Origin: an uncultured Bacilli bacterium
GTDB lineage: Bacteria; Bacillota_I; Bacilli_A; RFN20; CAG-288
Direction of reading: 5' to 3'
DNA length: 36,086 nt
Assembly (NCBI GenBank): GCA_944371605.1
Contig: CALVXU010000013.1
Location: 1-36,086 of the forward strand
Under the pieces are notes generated by a model. That model did no database searches and was not told the origin of the DNA. It was given only the letters and a program-made list of their open reading frames with translations. Made by a program: the position numbers and the translations under genes. Shown here one piece after another: positions 8,097-16,172 of this stretch. Each line of letters opens with the position of its first letter. The stretch's first letter is position 1.

Positions 8097-8121
8097 CTGC
8101 TTGTGATACCTCCTTTCTAAA

Positions 8122-8141
8122 TATGCTATTAACTTAGCATA
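8122..8141. repeat. Short inverted repeat in the ftsL-like 3' region
   Basis: TATGCTA (8122-8128) and TAGCATA (8135-8141) form a 7-bp perfect stem with a 6-nt loop. It stands between a 13-nt sequence like the 16S rRNA 3' end (8108-8120) and the terminator. Its role is unknown. Confidence 0.5.
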
Positions 8142-8142
8142 C

Positions 8143-8172
8143 AAAAAACCGCTCTCCTCAAGCGGTTTTTTT
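8143..8172. terminator. Bidirectional terminator between the ftsL-like gene and thrS
   Basis: AAAAAACCGCT (8143-8153) pairs with AGCGGTTTTTT (8161-8171) around a 7-nt loop. A T-run follows on the plus strand and an equivalent T-run exists on the minus strand. It lies between convergent genes and can stop transcription from both sides. Confidence 0.93.
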
Positions 8173-8199
8173 GTTTATTTGTTCGACAATTAATTATCC

Positions 8200-10125
8200 T
8201 TATTTTCGATAACAAGCACGAGTTTTGATGTCGGTTTCAACTAATTTGATAAAGTCTTTAAGACTTGTTGTCTTGGCCTCTTTAGAGCCATGAATACGAT
8301 AGTTAATAGTATTATCTAAGGCTTCTTGTTTGCCGATGACGACAGTATATGATACTTTCATAGTTTGAGAATCATGGAATTTGTATCCTAGTTTTTCATT
8401 TCGATCATCAAGGGAAGCTCTGATACCTAATTTGTTCAAGTGGTCTAAAACACGTTTAGCATATTTCATCTGCTCGATATCAGTGTTGTTGACAACTAAG
8501 AGTCTGACTTGTTCAGGAGCTAGCCAGGTTGGGAATGAACCTTTGAAATTTTCAGTGATGATGCCGACAAACCTTTCGATGGATCCAAAGATAGCGCGAT
8601 GTAACATGACGGGTTCTTTTTCTTGGCCATCTTTGTCGATATAGGTGCATTTGAAGCGATGAGGCAACTGCATATCCAATTGAATGGTTCCGCATTGCCA
8701 AATACGATTTAATGAATCTTTAAACTTAAAATCTAATTTTGGACCATAAAAAGCTCCATCTCCTGGATTGATTTTATAAGGTATGTGATTTTCTTGTAAA
8801 CATTCTTTTAAAGTGGCTTCAGCCTTATCCCAAGTAGAAATCTTTCCAACGTATTTATCAAGAGGTCTCGTCGAAAGTTCAATATGGTATTGTAAATTGA
8901 ATAATGAATAGACCTCATCAAATATTTTCAACAATTTACGAATTTCATCACCGATTTGATCAAATGCGATGAAGATATGAGCATCATCTTGAGTGAATGA
9001 ACGAACGCGGAACAAACCATTTAAAGCTCCAGAAGCTTCATGTCGATGAACTAGACCTAATTCGGCGACACGATATGGCAAATCACGGTAAGAATGGAGT
9101 TGATTCTGGTAAACGAGAATAGCGCCTGGACAATTCATCGGCTTGATCGCAAAAGGCTTTTTATCGACTTTCGTGATATACATATTATCTTTGTATTCAC
9201 GCCAGTGGCCTGAAGTCTCCCAAAGGGTTCTTGATAAAATTTGTGGTGTCATGACCATGTTATAGCCATTTTTCATCATCAATTCCCAATAATAATTTTC
9301 TAATTGATGACGCAACAACATGCCATTGGGTAACCAAAAAGGAAGGCCAGGTCCATAATCAGAAATCATGAATAAACCCATTTCTTTACCGATTTTTTTA
9401 TGGTCGCTTTCTTTTCTTTCTTCCAATAGATGCAAATAATCATCCAATTCTTTTTGAGAGAAAAAAGCAGTCCCATAAATTCTTGTCAAAGAATCGTTGT
9501 CTTTATTTCCTTGAAAATAACAAGCTGATGTTGAAAGCAGTTTGACAGCTTTGATTTCACCAGTAGACTTTAGATGAGGGCCGAGACATAAATCTGTAAA
9601 ATCACCTTGGCTATAAATGGAAATTGACGCATTTTTATCTTTTAGTTCATCGATATGAATCGATTTGTATTTTTGATTTTTGAAAATATCCTTCGCTTCT
9701 TCATAAGAGATATCACGTCTTGAAATCGTTTCGTTTTTCTTGATGATAGATAACATCTCTTTTTCGATTTTAGGCAAATCTTCAGTCTCGGAAATCGGAC
9801 TGCTGAACTTGATGTCATAGAAGAAGCCTTCTTCCGTCGCAGGTCCATAAGCAAACATCGCATCAGGATATAAATGCTTGACAGCTTCAGCCAAAAGGTG
9901 CGCAGCAGAATGACGCAAAACTTCCATCGCTTCAGGTGAAGATTTAGTTATGACTTCAAAGTTGCAATCATGTGTTATCGGTTCGGCCAAATCTTGCAAT
10001 TTATCGTCGACTTTAACACAAATAGCAGCTTTAGCTAAAGAGATAGAAATTGTTTTGCAGGCTTCAAGGCCAGAAATATTGTCTTTAACTTCTTTTATAG
10101 AATGATCAGGTAATACTAATTTCAT
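8200..10125 (-). CDS. thrS: Threonyl-tRNA synthetase
   Basis: Class II synthetase that charges tRNA-Thr. In order: an N-terminal TGS domain (residues 1-60), a second editing domain with HSAAHLLAEA near 72, the class II core with motif 2 VHRHEASGALNGLFRVRSFTQ, motif 3 FGSIERFVGIITENF, and a C-terminal anticodon-binding domain (VRLLVVNNTDIEQ). The zinc ligands expected in ThrRS are visible in KPMNCPGA, QDDAHIF and MLHRAIFGS. The length of 641 aa is normal. GAAGG about 10 nt upstream supports the start at 10125. It is the last gene of a pyk-ROK-thrS operon and lies 43 nt from the ROK gene, too close for a T-box leader. Confidence 0.97.
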   Translation of the reverse strand: MKLVLPDHSIKEVKDNISGLEACKTISISLAKAAICVKVDDKLQDLAEPITHDCNFEVITKSSPEAMEVLRHSAAHLLAEAVKHLYPDAMFAYGPATEEGFFYDIKFSSPISETEDLPKIEKEMLSIIKKNETISRRDISYEEAKDIFKNQKYKSIHIDELKDKNASISIYSQGDFTDLCLGPHLKSTGEIKAVKLLSTSACYFQGNKDNDSLTRIYGTAFFSQKELDDYLHLLEERKESDHKKIGKEMGLFMISDYGPGLPFWLPNGMLLRHQLENYYWELMMKNGYNMVMTPQILSRTLWETSGHWREYKDNMYITKVDKKPFAIKPMNCPGAILVYQNQLHSYRDLPYRVAELGLVHRHEASGALNGLFRVRSFTQDDAHIFIAFDQIGDEIRKLLKIFDEVYSLFNLQYHIELSTRPLDKYVGKISTWDKAEATLKECLQENHIPYKINPGDGAFYGPKLDFKFKDSLNRIWQCGTIQLDMQLPHRFKCTYIDKDGQEKEPVMLHRAIFGSIERFVGIITENFKGSFPTWLAPEQVRLLVVNNTDIEQMKYAKRVLDHLNKLGIRASLDDRNEKLGYKFHDSQTMKVSYTVVIGKQEALDNTINYRIHGSKEAKTTSLKDFIKLVETDIKTRACYRK

Positions 10126-10168
10126 AAATTTAACCTTCTTTCAATAATCATTAAAAAAACGAATTCAT

Positions 10169-11041
10169 TCAGTCAAGCAATGGTAAACAAGCCGCACCGC
10201 AAATACCTACATCCTGAGCAAATTTAGCAATTTTAAAACGGATAGGGTTGAGATGCCATGATGCGATAGAAGCATTAGATACTTTCTGTAAGTCATCTAA
10301 GAAAACATCAGCAGATTGAATAACACCACCGCTTAAAGCATATGATTGACAATTAAATAAGATATGTAGATTGCCAAACCAAAGGCCCAATAATCTCAAC
10401 CATATATTATAAACTCTCATAAATTTCTCATCATTCATGCGAACATGATTGAAAAATTCAGCAGCACTTTCGACGTGTACACCATTCAAGGCACATAGCC
10501 TAACTATGCCTTTACCTGAACAGAGATATTCAGTCTCGTATAATTTTTCATTATATTCAATCATCATTCTCCCACCTTCAAGTGGTAAATCAATCATTTC
10601 ACCATTATGAATAATACCTAATCCGATGCCAGAAGAAATCGTGATGAATGCTGAATCAGTGAAACCTTTGTTGACGCCATAATATGCTTCGACAAGGGCT
10701 GAACAGTTTCCATCGTTAGCGATACGGATTTTGGCATTAGGATAAGTATCAACAAAGCGAGAATAAAAATCATACCCCAATTCAAGTCCGAGATTTCCAC
10801 ATCTACCAACTTGATTATGAGAGACTACTCCGCAGATGGAGACACCGATGCCACGGATATCAGTATGAGCTTCTTCGGAGACCTCAGTGATTAATTCCTT
10901 CATTCTTTCAAAAAGCTTTTCTCCATCATCATGAACAGTAGGTCCTCTTCTTACAGCCAAAATGTTCATATCTTTATCGACAACAGCGGCGCGGAGATTA
11001 GTGCCTCCGCAATCAATAGCAATTACTTTATCTAAATTCAT
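10169..11041 (-). CDS. ROK-family sugar kinase (possible glucokinase)
   Basis: ROK kinases phosphorylate glucose or other hexoses with ATP. The phosphate-binding DCGGTNLRAAVVD is at residues 10-22, the catalytic-region ANDGNCSALVEAYYG follows in the middle, and ISSGIGLGIIHNGEM is the second phosphate loop. The family zinc-binding block (normally CxCGxxGCxE after a GH motif) is absent: the corresponding region reads EGGRMMIEYNEKLYETEYLC, so His becomes Arg and the cysteine cluster is gone. No DNA-binding domain is present, so it is not a ROK repressor. The start lies 6 nt after the pyk stop without a clear ribosome binding site. The link with pyk suggests a glycolytic role, but the substrate cannot be named from sequence. 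Confidence 0.8.
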   Translation of the reverse strand: MNLDKVIAIDCGGTNLRAAVVDKDMNILAVRRGPTVHDDGEKLFERMKELITEVSEEAHTDIRGIGVSICGVVSHNQVGRCGNLGLELGYDFYSRFVDTYPNAKIRIANDGNCSALVEAYYGVNKGFTDSAFITISSGIGLGIIHNGEMIDLPLEGGRMMIEYNEKLYETEYLCSGKGIVRLCALNGVHVESAAEFFNHVRMNDEKFMRVYNIWLRLLGLWFGNLHILFNCQSYALSGGVIQSADVFLDDLQKVSNASIASWHLNPIRFKIAKFAQDVGICGAACLPLLD

Positions 11042-11047
11042 AATCTT

Positions 11048-12511
11048 TTAGTCGAAATCGACTACCCCATTTTCATTTAACGTCAAAACTTTTAAAAAGT
11101 TTGTCTTTCCAGCTCCGACTGGTGTGCCTCCAGTCAAAATTATTTTAGAGCCGTTAGGAAGATTATAATCTTTGGCTATTTTTAATGATAGAACTTCCAT
11201 CTCTTCAACAAACTGCGGAACCTTATTGACTTTATATGGATAATTTGCGTAGTAAAGCATACTATGCGCTAATACATCATCATCAGAGGAAACGACGAAG
11301 ACTGGGCAGACAGGACGAGTTTTAGAAATTCTCACAGCAGTAGAACCACTAACTGAAAAACAAACGATCAATTTTGCATTAACCAACTGAGCAGTATCAG
11401 AGACAGCGGCAGCGATAGCATCGTTAGTCGTCTTCGAAGAAGATTCAAAAGCTAGATGGGAAGATTTTTCATAATCAAAGCGTTCTTCCATCGTTTTAGC
11501 GATTCTAGCTTGCATTTGAACCGCTTCGACTGGATAGTCGCCATTAGCAGATTCGCCAGATAACATAACTGAATCTGTTCCTTCTTCGATGGACCACGCG
11601 ACGTCAGATACTTCAGCTCTTGTCGGATATGGATTGCGAATCATAGAATCCAGCATTTGTGTCGCAGTGATGACTGGTTTTCCTAATTGACGACATTTTT
11701 CGATAATAGCCTTTTGATAAACTGGAACCATCTCTGGCGGTATTTCGATACCCAAATCACCTCTAGCGATCATAATACCATCAGATTCTTTGATGATATC
11801 ATCAAGGTTTTCGATAGCTTCCGTATTTTCAATTTTGGAAAAAATCAAGATATTATCACCACCATGTTCATGGAAAAGATTGCGAATTTCATGAATATCT
11901 TTGACATTTCTAACAAAAGAAGCAGAGCATAAGTCAACATGATTTTCACATCCAAAGATGAGATCAGATTTATCTTGCTCTGATAGATAATCCATAGTCA
12001 AATGAGCTCCAGGGCAATTGACACCACGGCGATCATTACATGTGTGATCGTTTAATGCTTCGACTATGAGTTCACGAGTGTTTTCATCTTTATCTTTGAC
12101 AACAAGTTCTAAGTTTCCATCATCCAATCGAATATGTGAGCCGATCAAAGCATCATCATATAAATTGGTATATGTGACACCAAAAGCTTTGTTATCACCT
12201 AATTTATCAGTGCCCATATAAATTCTGATTGTGTCACCAGCTTTGAATGACGCTTTACCAGAGACAAATTTTCCAGTTCTAATTTCAGGACCTTTTGTAT
12301 CTAAGCAGATAGGGATGATCAAGTCCTCTTCTTTTTCAATCTCTCTTAAAGTTTGAATCTTCTTAAGTTGTTCTTCGTGATCACCATGAGAAAAATTAAG
12401 TCTCATGCATGACATACCATTGGCTAGTAGTTTTCTCATAGTCTCTTTATCTTGAGAAGCCGGCCCGATAGTACAGACTATTTTGGTTTTTTTGTCAATG
12501 AGATATTTCAT
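11048..12511 (-). CDS. pyk: Pyruvate kinase
   Basis: Last glycolytic step, converting phosphoenolpyruvate and ADP into pyruvate and ATP. The N-terminus TKIVCTIGPASQ and RLNFSHGDHEE, the middle FSKIENTEAIENLDDII, the signature IIARGDLGIEIPPEMVPVYQK and PVITATQMLDSMIRNPYPTRAEVSDVA are all intact. The length of 487 aa fits the core enzyme without the extra C-terminal phosphohistidine-like domain found in Bacillus. AAAGGAG stands about 9 nt before the ATG at 12511. It is the first gene of a minus-strand operon pyk-ROK-thrS behind a good predicted promoter. Confidence 0.97.
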   Translation of the reverse strand: MKYLIDKKTKIVCTIGPASQDKETMRKLLANGMSCMRLNFSHGDHEEQLKKIQTLREIEKEEDLIIPICLDTKGPEIRTGKFVSGKASFKAGDTIRIYMGTDKLGDNKAFGVTYTNLYDDALIGSHIRLDDGNLELVVKDKDENTRELIVEALNDHTCNDRRGVNCPGAHLTMDYLSEQDKSDLIFGCENHVDLCSASFVRNVKDIHEIRNLFHEHGGDNILIFSKIENTEAIENLDDIIKESDGIMIARGDLGIEIPPEMVPVYQKAIIEKCRQLGKPVITATQMLDSMIRNPYPTRAEVSDVAWSIEEGTDSVMLSGESANGDYPVEAVQMQARIAKTMEERFDYEKSSHLAFESSSKTTNDAIAAAVSDTAQLVNAKLIVCFSVSGSTAVRISKTRPVCPVFVVSSDDDVLAHSMLYYANYPYKVNKVPQFVEEMEVLSLKIAKDYNLPNGSKIILTGGTPVGAGKTNFLKVLTLNENGVVDFD

Positions 12512-12569
12512 TCTGACACTCCTTTGAAATAAAATTGTTTCTTCTTTTTAAATAAAAAATACCTAAAAT

Positions 12570-12598
12570 ATTTTATACATATATATATGAAAAAACAA
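12570..12598 (-). promoter_or_regulatory. Predicted pyk promoter
   Basis: Read on the minus strand: -35 TTGTTT (12598-12593), a 17-bp spacer, and -10 TAAAAT (12575-12570), inside TGTATAAAAT. It is 59 nt from the pyk ATG, which leaves room for a leader with a good ribosome binding site. Confidence 0.65.
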
Positions 12599-12669
12599 TA
12601 AAACACATATCTGTTAAAGCACTTTTTTGATGCTTTTTTTGACTTGTTTTAAATCTTATTCGTCATATT

Positions 12670-12678
12670 TGTTATAAT
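12670..12678 (+). promoter_or_regulatory. Extended -10 promoter of dnaB giving a leaderless transcript
   Basis: TGTTATAAT is a perfect extended -10 element (TG at 12670-12671, TATAAT at 12673-12678). The dnaB ATG starts at 12685, where transcription itself should start. No good -35 box is seen at the usual spacing, as expected for extended -10 promoters. Confidence 0.68.
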
Positions 12679-12684
12679 TAAATT

Positions 12685-13911
12685 ATGAAAATTATTGAAC
12701 CAGATTCAGCATTTAAACTTTTATGTTCATTCACGTTATCTTCTACTGATCAAGAAGTTTTAAGCTTGTTATATTTGCCGATAATCAAAAGCGACGCTTT
12801 TTCGCTATACCATTATTTTTTATCTTTAAAATCAGTTGACTATTCTTATATATACCATGATGATGCGCTTAAAAATCTCGGATTTGATGAAAGCAAGTTC
12901 TTAAACGCTAGATCCGCTTTAGAAGGAATAGGTTTACTAGAAAGTTTTCGAAAAAAAGAAATAAAAGATGATAGCAAGATTTTATACTTTTACAAGTTGT
13001 TGCCACCAGCAAATCCTAAAAAGTTCTTTTCTGATGTGCTATTTACTAATCTGTTATCTTCATTAATAGGAAAAAAGCGATTTTTTGAAGTCTTTAATCA
13101 TTTTAAAATCAAAGATGAATTTGATGAAAAACAATTCATCGATTATACTTCACAATTCAAAGATGTTTATTTGCATCAAATAAAATCCACTGGTGTGATT
13201 TCATCTGATGATACTGAAGAATTAGCTGATAAGGATTATAAGAAAGTGGCTGCTTTTACCAGTGAAGAACTCAAAAAAAGAATTCAGATTAATAATTATC
13301 AGTTCATAATAAGTGAAGACCTCTTAAACAAAGTGACTGATACTTGTATTTTATATGGCATTGACCTTGAAAAATGTCTTCAATTATTATCTAAAAATAC
13401 TGATTCGGACGGAAAGATATATTTTGATAGATTTGTCGATGATTGCCGATTGATCAACAATTATATAACCGAGTCTTCTGAATCGTCTAAAGAGTTATCT
13501 AATGACTCTAAAGCTAATCAGCTGATTTCGGTTTTAACAACAATAACTCCGCAATATTTTTTGCAGATTAAATTTAATATAAAAAAGTTGCCTCCATATA
13601 TTTATGAGGAAATAGAAAAGTTAAAATCAGATTTCAATCTACCTAATTCACTGATTAATGTGATATTAGATTATTCGATACGCAAAACAAATAATCGATT
13701 TAATAGTTTATTCATCGACAAAGTGGCTTTGACGATTAAAAGTGCAAAAATCGTAGAGCCTTATGAGGCTATGGTATTTTTAAATTCTTCTGATTTTAAT
13801 GCTATAAAAAAGAAGAGAACCAAAAGTGTGTCTAAGAAAAAACTTTCCGAAAACGAAATAGAAGTCTCTGAAAATGATATATCTGCGATTAAGGATATGA
13901 TGAATTTATGA
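12685..13911 (+). CDS. dnaB: Replication initiation/membrane attachment protein DnaB (Bacillus type)
   Basis: Co-loader of the replicative helicase in Bacilli; this is not the helicase itself. The N-terminus resembles the DnaB N-domain (LSSTDQEVLSLLYLPIIKSDAFSLYHYFL), and the C-terminal part (about residues 280-370) resembles the DnaB/DnaD C-terminal DDBH2-like domain, with LPNSLINVILDYSIRKTNNRF. The length of 408 aa is a little less than the approximately 470 aa of the Bacillus protein. The next gene is dnaI, overlapping by 4 nt (ATGA), the order known in Bacillus. The start codon is at the predicted transcription start and no ribosome binding site is present. Confidence 0.88.
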   Translation: MKIIEPDSAFKLLCSFTLSSTDQEVLSLLYLPIIKSDAFSLYHYFLSLKSVDYSYIYHDDALKNLGFDESKFLNARSALEGIGLLESFRKKEIKDDSKILYFYKLLPPANPKKFFSDVLFTNLLSSLIGKKRFFEVFNHFKIKDEFDEKQFIDYTSQFKDVYLHQIKSTGVISSDDTEELADKDYKKVAAFTSEELKKRIQINNYQFIISEDLLNKVTDTCILYGIDLEKCLQLLSKNTDSDGKIYFDRFVDDCRLINNYITESSESSKELSNDSKANQLISVLTTITPQYFLQIKFNIKKLPPYIYEEIEKLKSDFNLPNSLINVILDYSIRKTNNRFNSLFIDKVALTIKSAKIVEPYEAMVFLNSSDFNAIKKKRTKSVSKKKLSENEIEVSENDISAIKDMMNL

Positions 13912-14864
13912 GTGAACAAATCAAGAAAGTATCTGACGTTTTCAAGTCACCTAATGTAGTTATCAATCCCATCAAACTTGAAAGACTAAAAACACAGGTT
14001 AATAAGATTTTAGATGAGAATATAGATTTGAGAATTAAATTAAACAAATTAGATCTTACTAGTGAAAATGTCGATAATAATTTAGGAAGCATTTATCAGT
14101 ATTTATGTGACAATTTAATTTGTAAAGCATGTGATAAAAATTTATTTAATTGCCCTAAAGCTGACCATTTTGGATACTATTATGAATTAGATGCTAGTGG
14201 TCAGTATCTGAAATTACATCTATCACAATGCTCTTTATTACAAAGCCAAAATAAGATTTTATCGAACCTCATCGCCTATGAGGAAAATTCGTTAAATGTT
14301 TATTTAAATTCACAAAAGCTATTGAACTTGCTCTCAAAAAAAGACAATTTATATCTTCTCAAATCGGTAGCCAAAAGTGCCGTATATATATCAAAACATT
14401 TTCCTAAACATGATTCAACAGAAAAAGGACTGGCATTATTTCAAATAAATAAGACCACATATATCAGCATGCTTTTATCTCTAGCTGCCTATTTGAATTG
14501 CCGCAAAGGCTATAAAGTAGCTTACTTAGATGCTTTTGATTTATTGCAATTGTTCACCTCAAAAAATATCGATAAGCAGGAATTAGGAGCTAATTTACTT
14601 AATAAGGCGAGTAATGCTAATACTTTAATTTTGTCTAACTTAGATCAAATACCTAGATATCTAAGGGAAGTCATCGATAATTATTTATTTCCTTTATTGA
14701 GCAATCGTAATAAGGTCAATAAAATCACCTATATCGATTTGGGTAAATATAATAGCTCAACCGCTCTATTTAAGCACTTGTTTTTTCATTCAACTCATTT
14801 GAATGAAGTTTTAAAACTAGTTGACGAACTATTTGATGATTACATTATAAATGATTTGTCATAA
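13908..14864 (+). CDS. dnaI: DnaI-like helicase loader with degenerate ATPase motifs
   Basis: In Bacilli, DnaI is an AAA+ protein that loads the replicative helicase. The N-terminal half keeps the coiled helix and the zinc-binding pattern: Cys67, Cys72, Cys75, Cys82 and Cys108 in a layout similar to the family C-x2-C-x6-C plus a distal Cys. The C-terminal AAA+ region is recognisable but apparently inactive. The P-loop position KGLALFQINKTTYIS (from residue 173) lacks the GxxGxGK glycines, and the Walker B position TLILSNLDQIP (239-249) has Ser-Asn where Asp-Asp/Glu is expected. The length of 318 aa is normal and the reading frame is intact, so this is a preserved gene rather than debris. It is the second gene of a dnaB-dnaI pair and has a weak ribosome binding site within the dnaB end. 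Confidence 0.8.
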   Translation: MSEQIKKVSDVFKSPNVVINPIKLERLKTQVNKILDENIDLRIKLNKLDLTSENVDNNLGSIYQYLCDNLICKACDKNLFNCPKADHFGYYYELDASGQYLKLHLSQCSLLQSQNKILSNLIAYEENSLNVYLNSQKLLNLLSKKDNLYLLKSVAKSAVYISKHFPKHDSTEKGLALFQINKTTYISMLLSLAAYLNCRKGYKVAYLDAFDLLQLFTSKNIDKQELGANLLNKASNANTLILSNLDQIPRYLREVIDNYLFPLLSNRNKVNKITYIDLGKYNSSTALFKHLFFHSTHLNEVLKLVDELFDDYIINDLS

Positions 14865-14915
14865 TTGCTGAATATTTCCTTCATTTGTTATCAATAATAG
14901 ATGGAGGATTATATC

Positions 14916-16172
14916 ATGGTTTATCAAAGTGATTCGTCTGATTGTGGAAAAGCATGTGTTAGAGATATCGTCTCTATTCAATTTGAAGATGAAATATATC
15001 ACCATCAACCATTAAAGAATTCGTGTTCATCATTTTTAGAAATGCGAGAAAGCCTATGTTTGAATGGATTAGTTTATGCTTCATACCAAATTGATGATTT
15101 GGACGCGATTAATAAAAAGCAATTACCTGCTATTGCCCAGGTGAAATATGGTGAAATTTATCATTTTGTGGTTATCAAAAAAATAAGCAAAAATAGTTTG
15201 TTGCTTGATGATCCAAGCTTTGGTGAATATGAAATTCCTAAAGAAGAATTCTTGTTGATTTTTACACATAAAGCGATGCTTTATGAAGATAAATCACACC
15301 CACCAGTTAAAGATAAGATTAATATTTTCCCTCTTTGGAGCAAAATAATCTATTTTATGCTTTTCCTCTTTGAGTCTTTAAGCTTTTTCTTTTGTTTATA
15401 TTTTATAAATCAAGAAGATGCATTATTTTTCTCCATCATTTCAGGTTTTTTAGCGCTGATATTGATTTTTTGTCAAATCATCCTCAGCAAGAAAATACGA
15501 AAACAGTTTGATCGAGATATCTTCATTCCGTATTTGAAGCATACAAGATCTAAGGATGATGGACTAGCTTTGTCAAAATACCTTGATTCATTATTGAGTA
15601 AGGCGAACAGATTTGTGTCCTATGGCGTTCTAGCCGTCTTAGGATGCTTGATACTGACTAGCAATGGGTTTTATTTTGCAATGATGAGTGTACTAGCAAT
15701 CTTAGTCGGAATTTTAGAGATAACTTTTAAAAGGATGAGAAATTATGTCAATCATTATTGTTCGATTAAAGAGAGTTATTTTTTTGATTCTTTCAAATCT
15801 AATAACGCGATATCAACTAAAGATTATTTTGCTTCCGAAAGAAAAGCCAATAAGTTTGCTATCTCATATTTAGGACTGAAAATATTAGAAATTCTTTTCT
15901 TCTCATTATTAGTGTATATTTATATGTCATTGATCAATTTTTACGCTATTAACTTCTTTTTGTTCAACGTTGTTCTTTTAACTACTATTCAACAAACCAC
16001 AAATAAGTTAGTCACTTCTTATTTAGATGATTCAGAGGAAACGATATATTTAAATAAATTAAGTGTTCCGATAAATTGTTTTATGCTTAAGAATAATCTT
16101 ACTTTGGGCTATACTAATAATACTGGAGGCAGTAAAAATGAAAAAGCCCATACATCAGATAGATTATCTTGA
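14916..16172 (+). CDS. C39 peptidase-membrane protein without an ABC ATPase domain
   Basis: The N-terminal 125 residues form a C39 (bacteriocin-leader) peptidase domain: Gln4 and catalytic Cys10 in QSDSSDCGKACV, His83 in HFVVI and Asp99 in DDPSFGEY, the expected set. Six hydrophobic segments follow at about 144-164, 170-190, 233-249, 252-271, 318-338 and 342-360, the layout of an ABC exporter membrane domain. In complete C39 exporters an ATPase domain of over 200 aa comes next. Here the protein ends about 58 residues after the last segment, shortly after NNLTLGYTNN, which looks like the first strand of such a domain. GGAGG at 14903-14907 is 8 nt before the ATG at 14916; an ATG at 14901 is disfavoured. 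The tail overlaps ybeY-cdd by 35 nt. No substrate peptide or separate ATPase gene is nearby. Confidence 0.8.
   Translation: MVYQSDSSDCGKACVRDIVSIQFEDEIYHHQPLKNSCSSFLEMRESLCLNGLVYASYQIDDLDAINKKQLPAIAQVKYGEIYHFVVIKKISKNSLLLDDPSFGEYEIPKEEFLLIFTHKAMLYEDKSHPPVKDKINIFPLWSKIIYFMLFLFESLSFFFCLYFINQEDALFFSIISGFLALILIFCQIILSKKIRKQFDRDIFIPYLKHTRSKDDGLALSKYLDSLLSKANRFVSYGVLAVLGCLILTSNGFYFAMMSVLAILVGILEITFKRMRNYVNHYCSIKESYFFDSFKSNNAISTKDYFASERKANKFAISYLGLKILEILFFSLLVYIYMSLINFYAINFFLFNVVLLTTIQQTTNKLVTSYLDDSEETIYLNKLSVPINCFMLKNNLTLGYTNNTGGSKNEKAHTSDRLS

Noticed and set aside
8107-8117. Strong Shine-Dalgarno sequence AAAGGAGGT on the minus strand
   Set aside because: No ATG, GTG or TTG follows at a usable distance, so no small gene is called; it is reported only as the mirror of the 16S-like element.
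12616-12640. AAAGCA/TGCTTT hairpin with T-run between the pyk and dnaB promoters
   Set aside because: No transcript is expected to reach it from either side, the stem is 6 bp, and A/T-richness makes chance likely.
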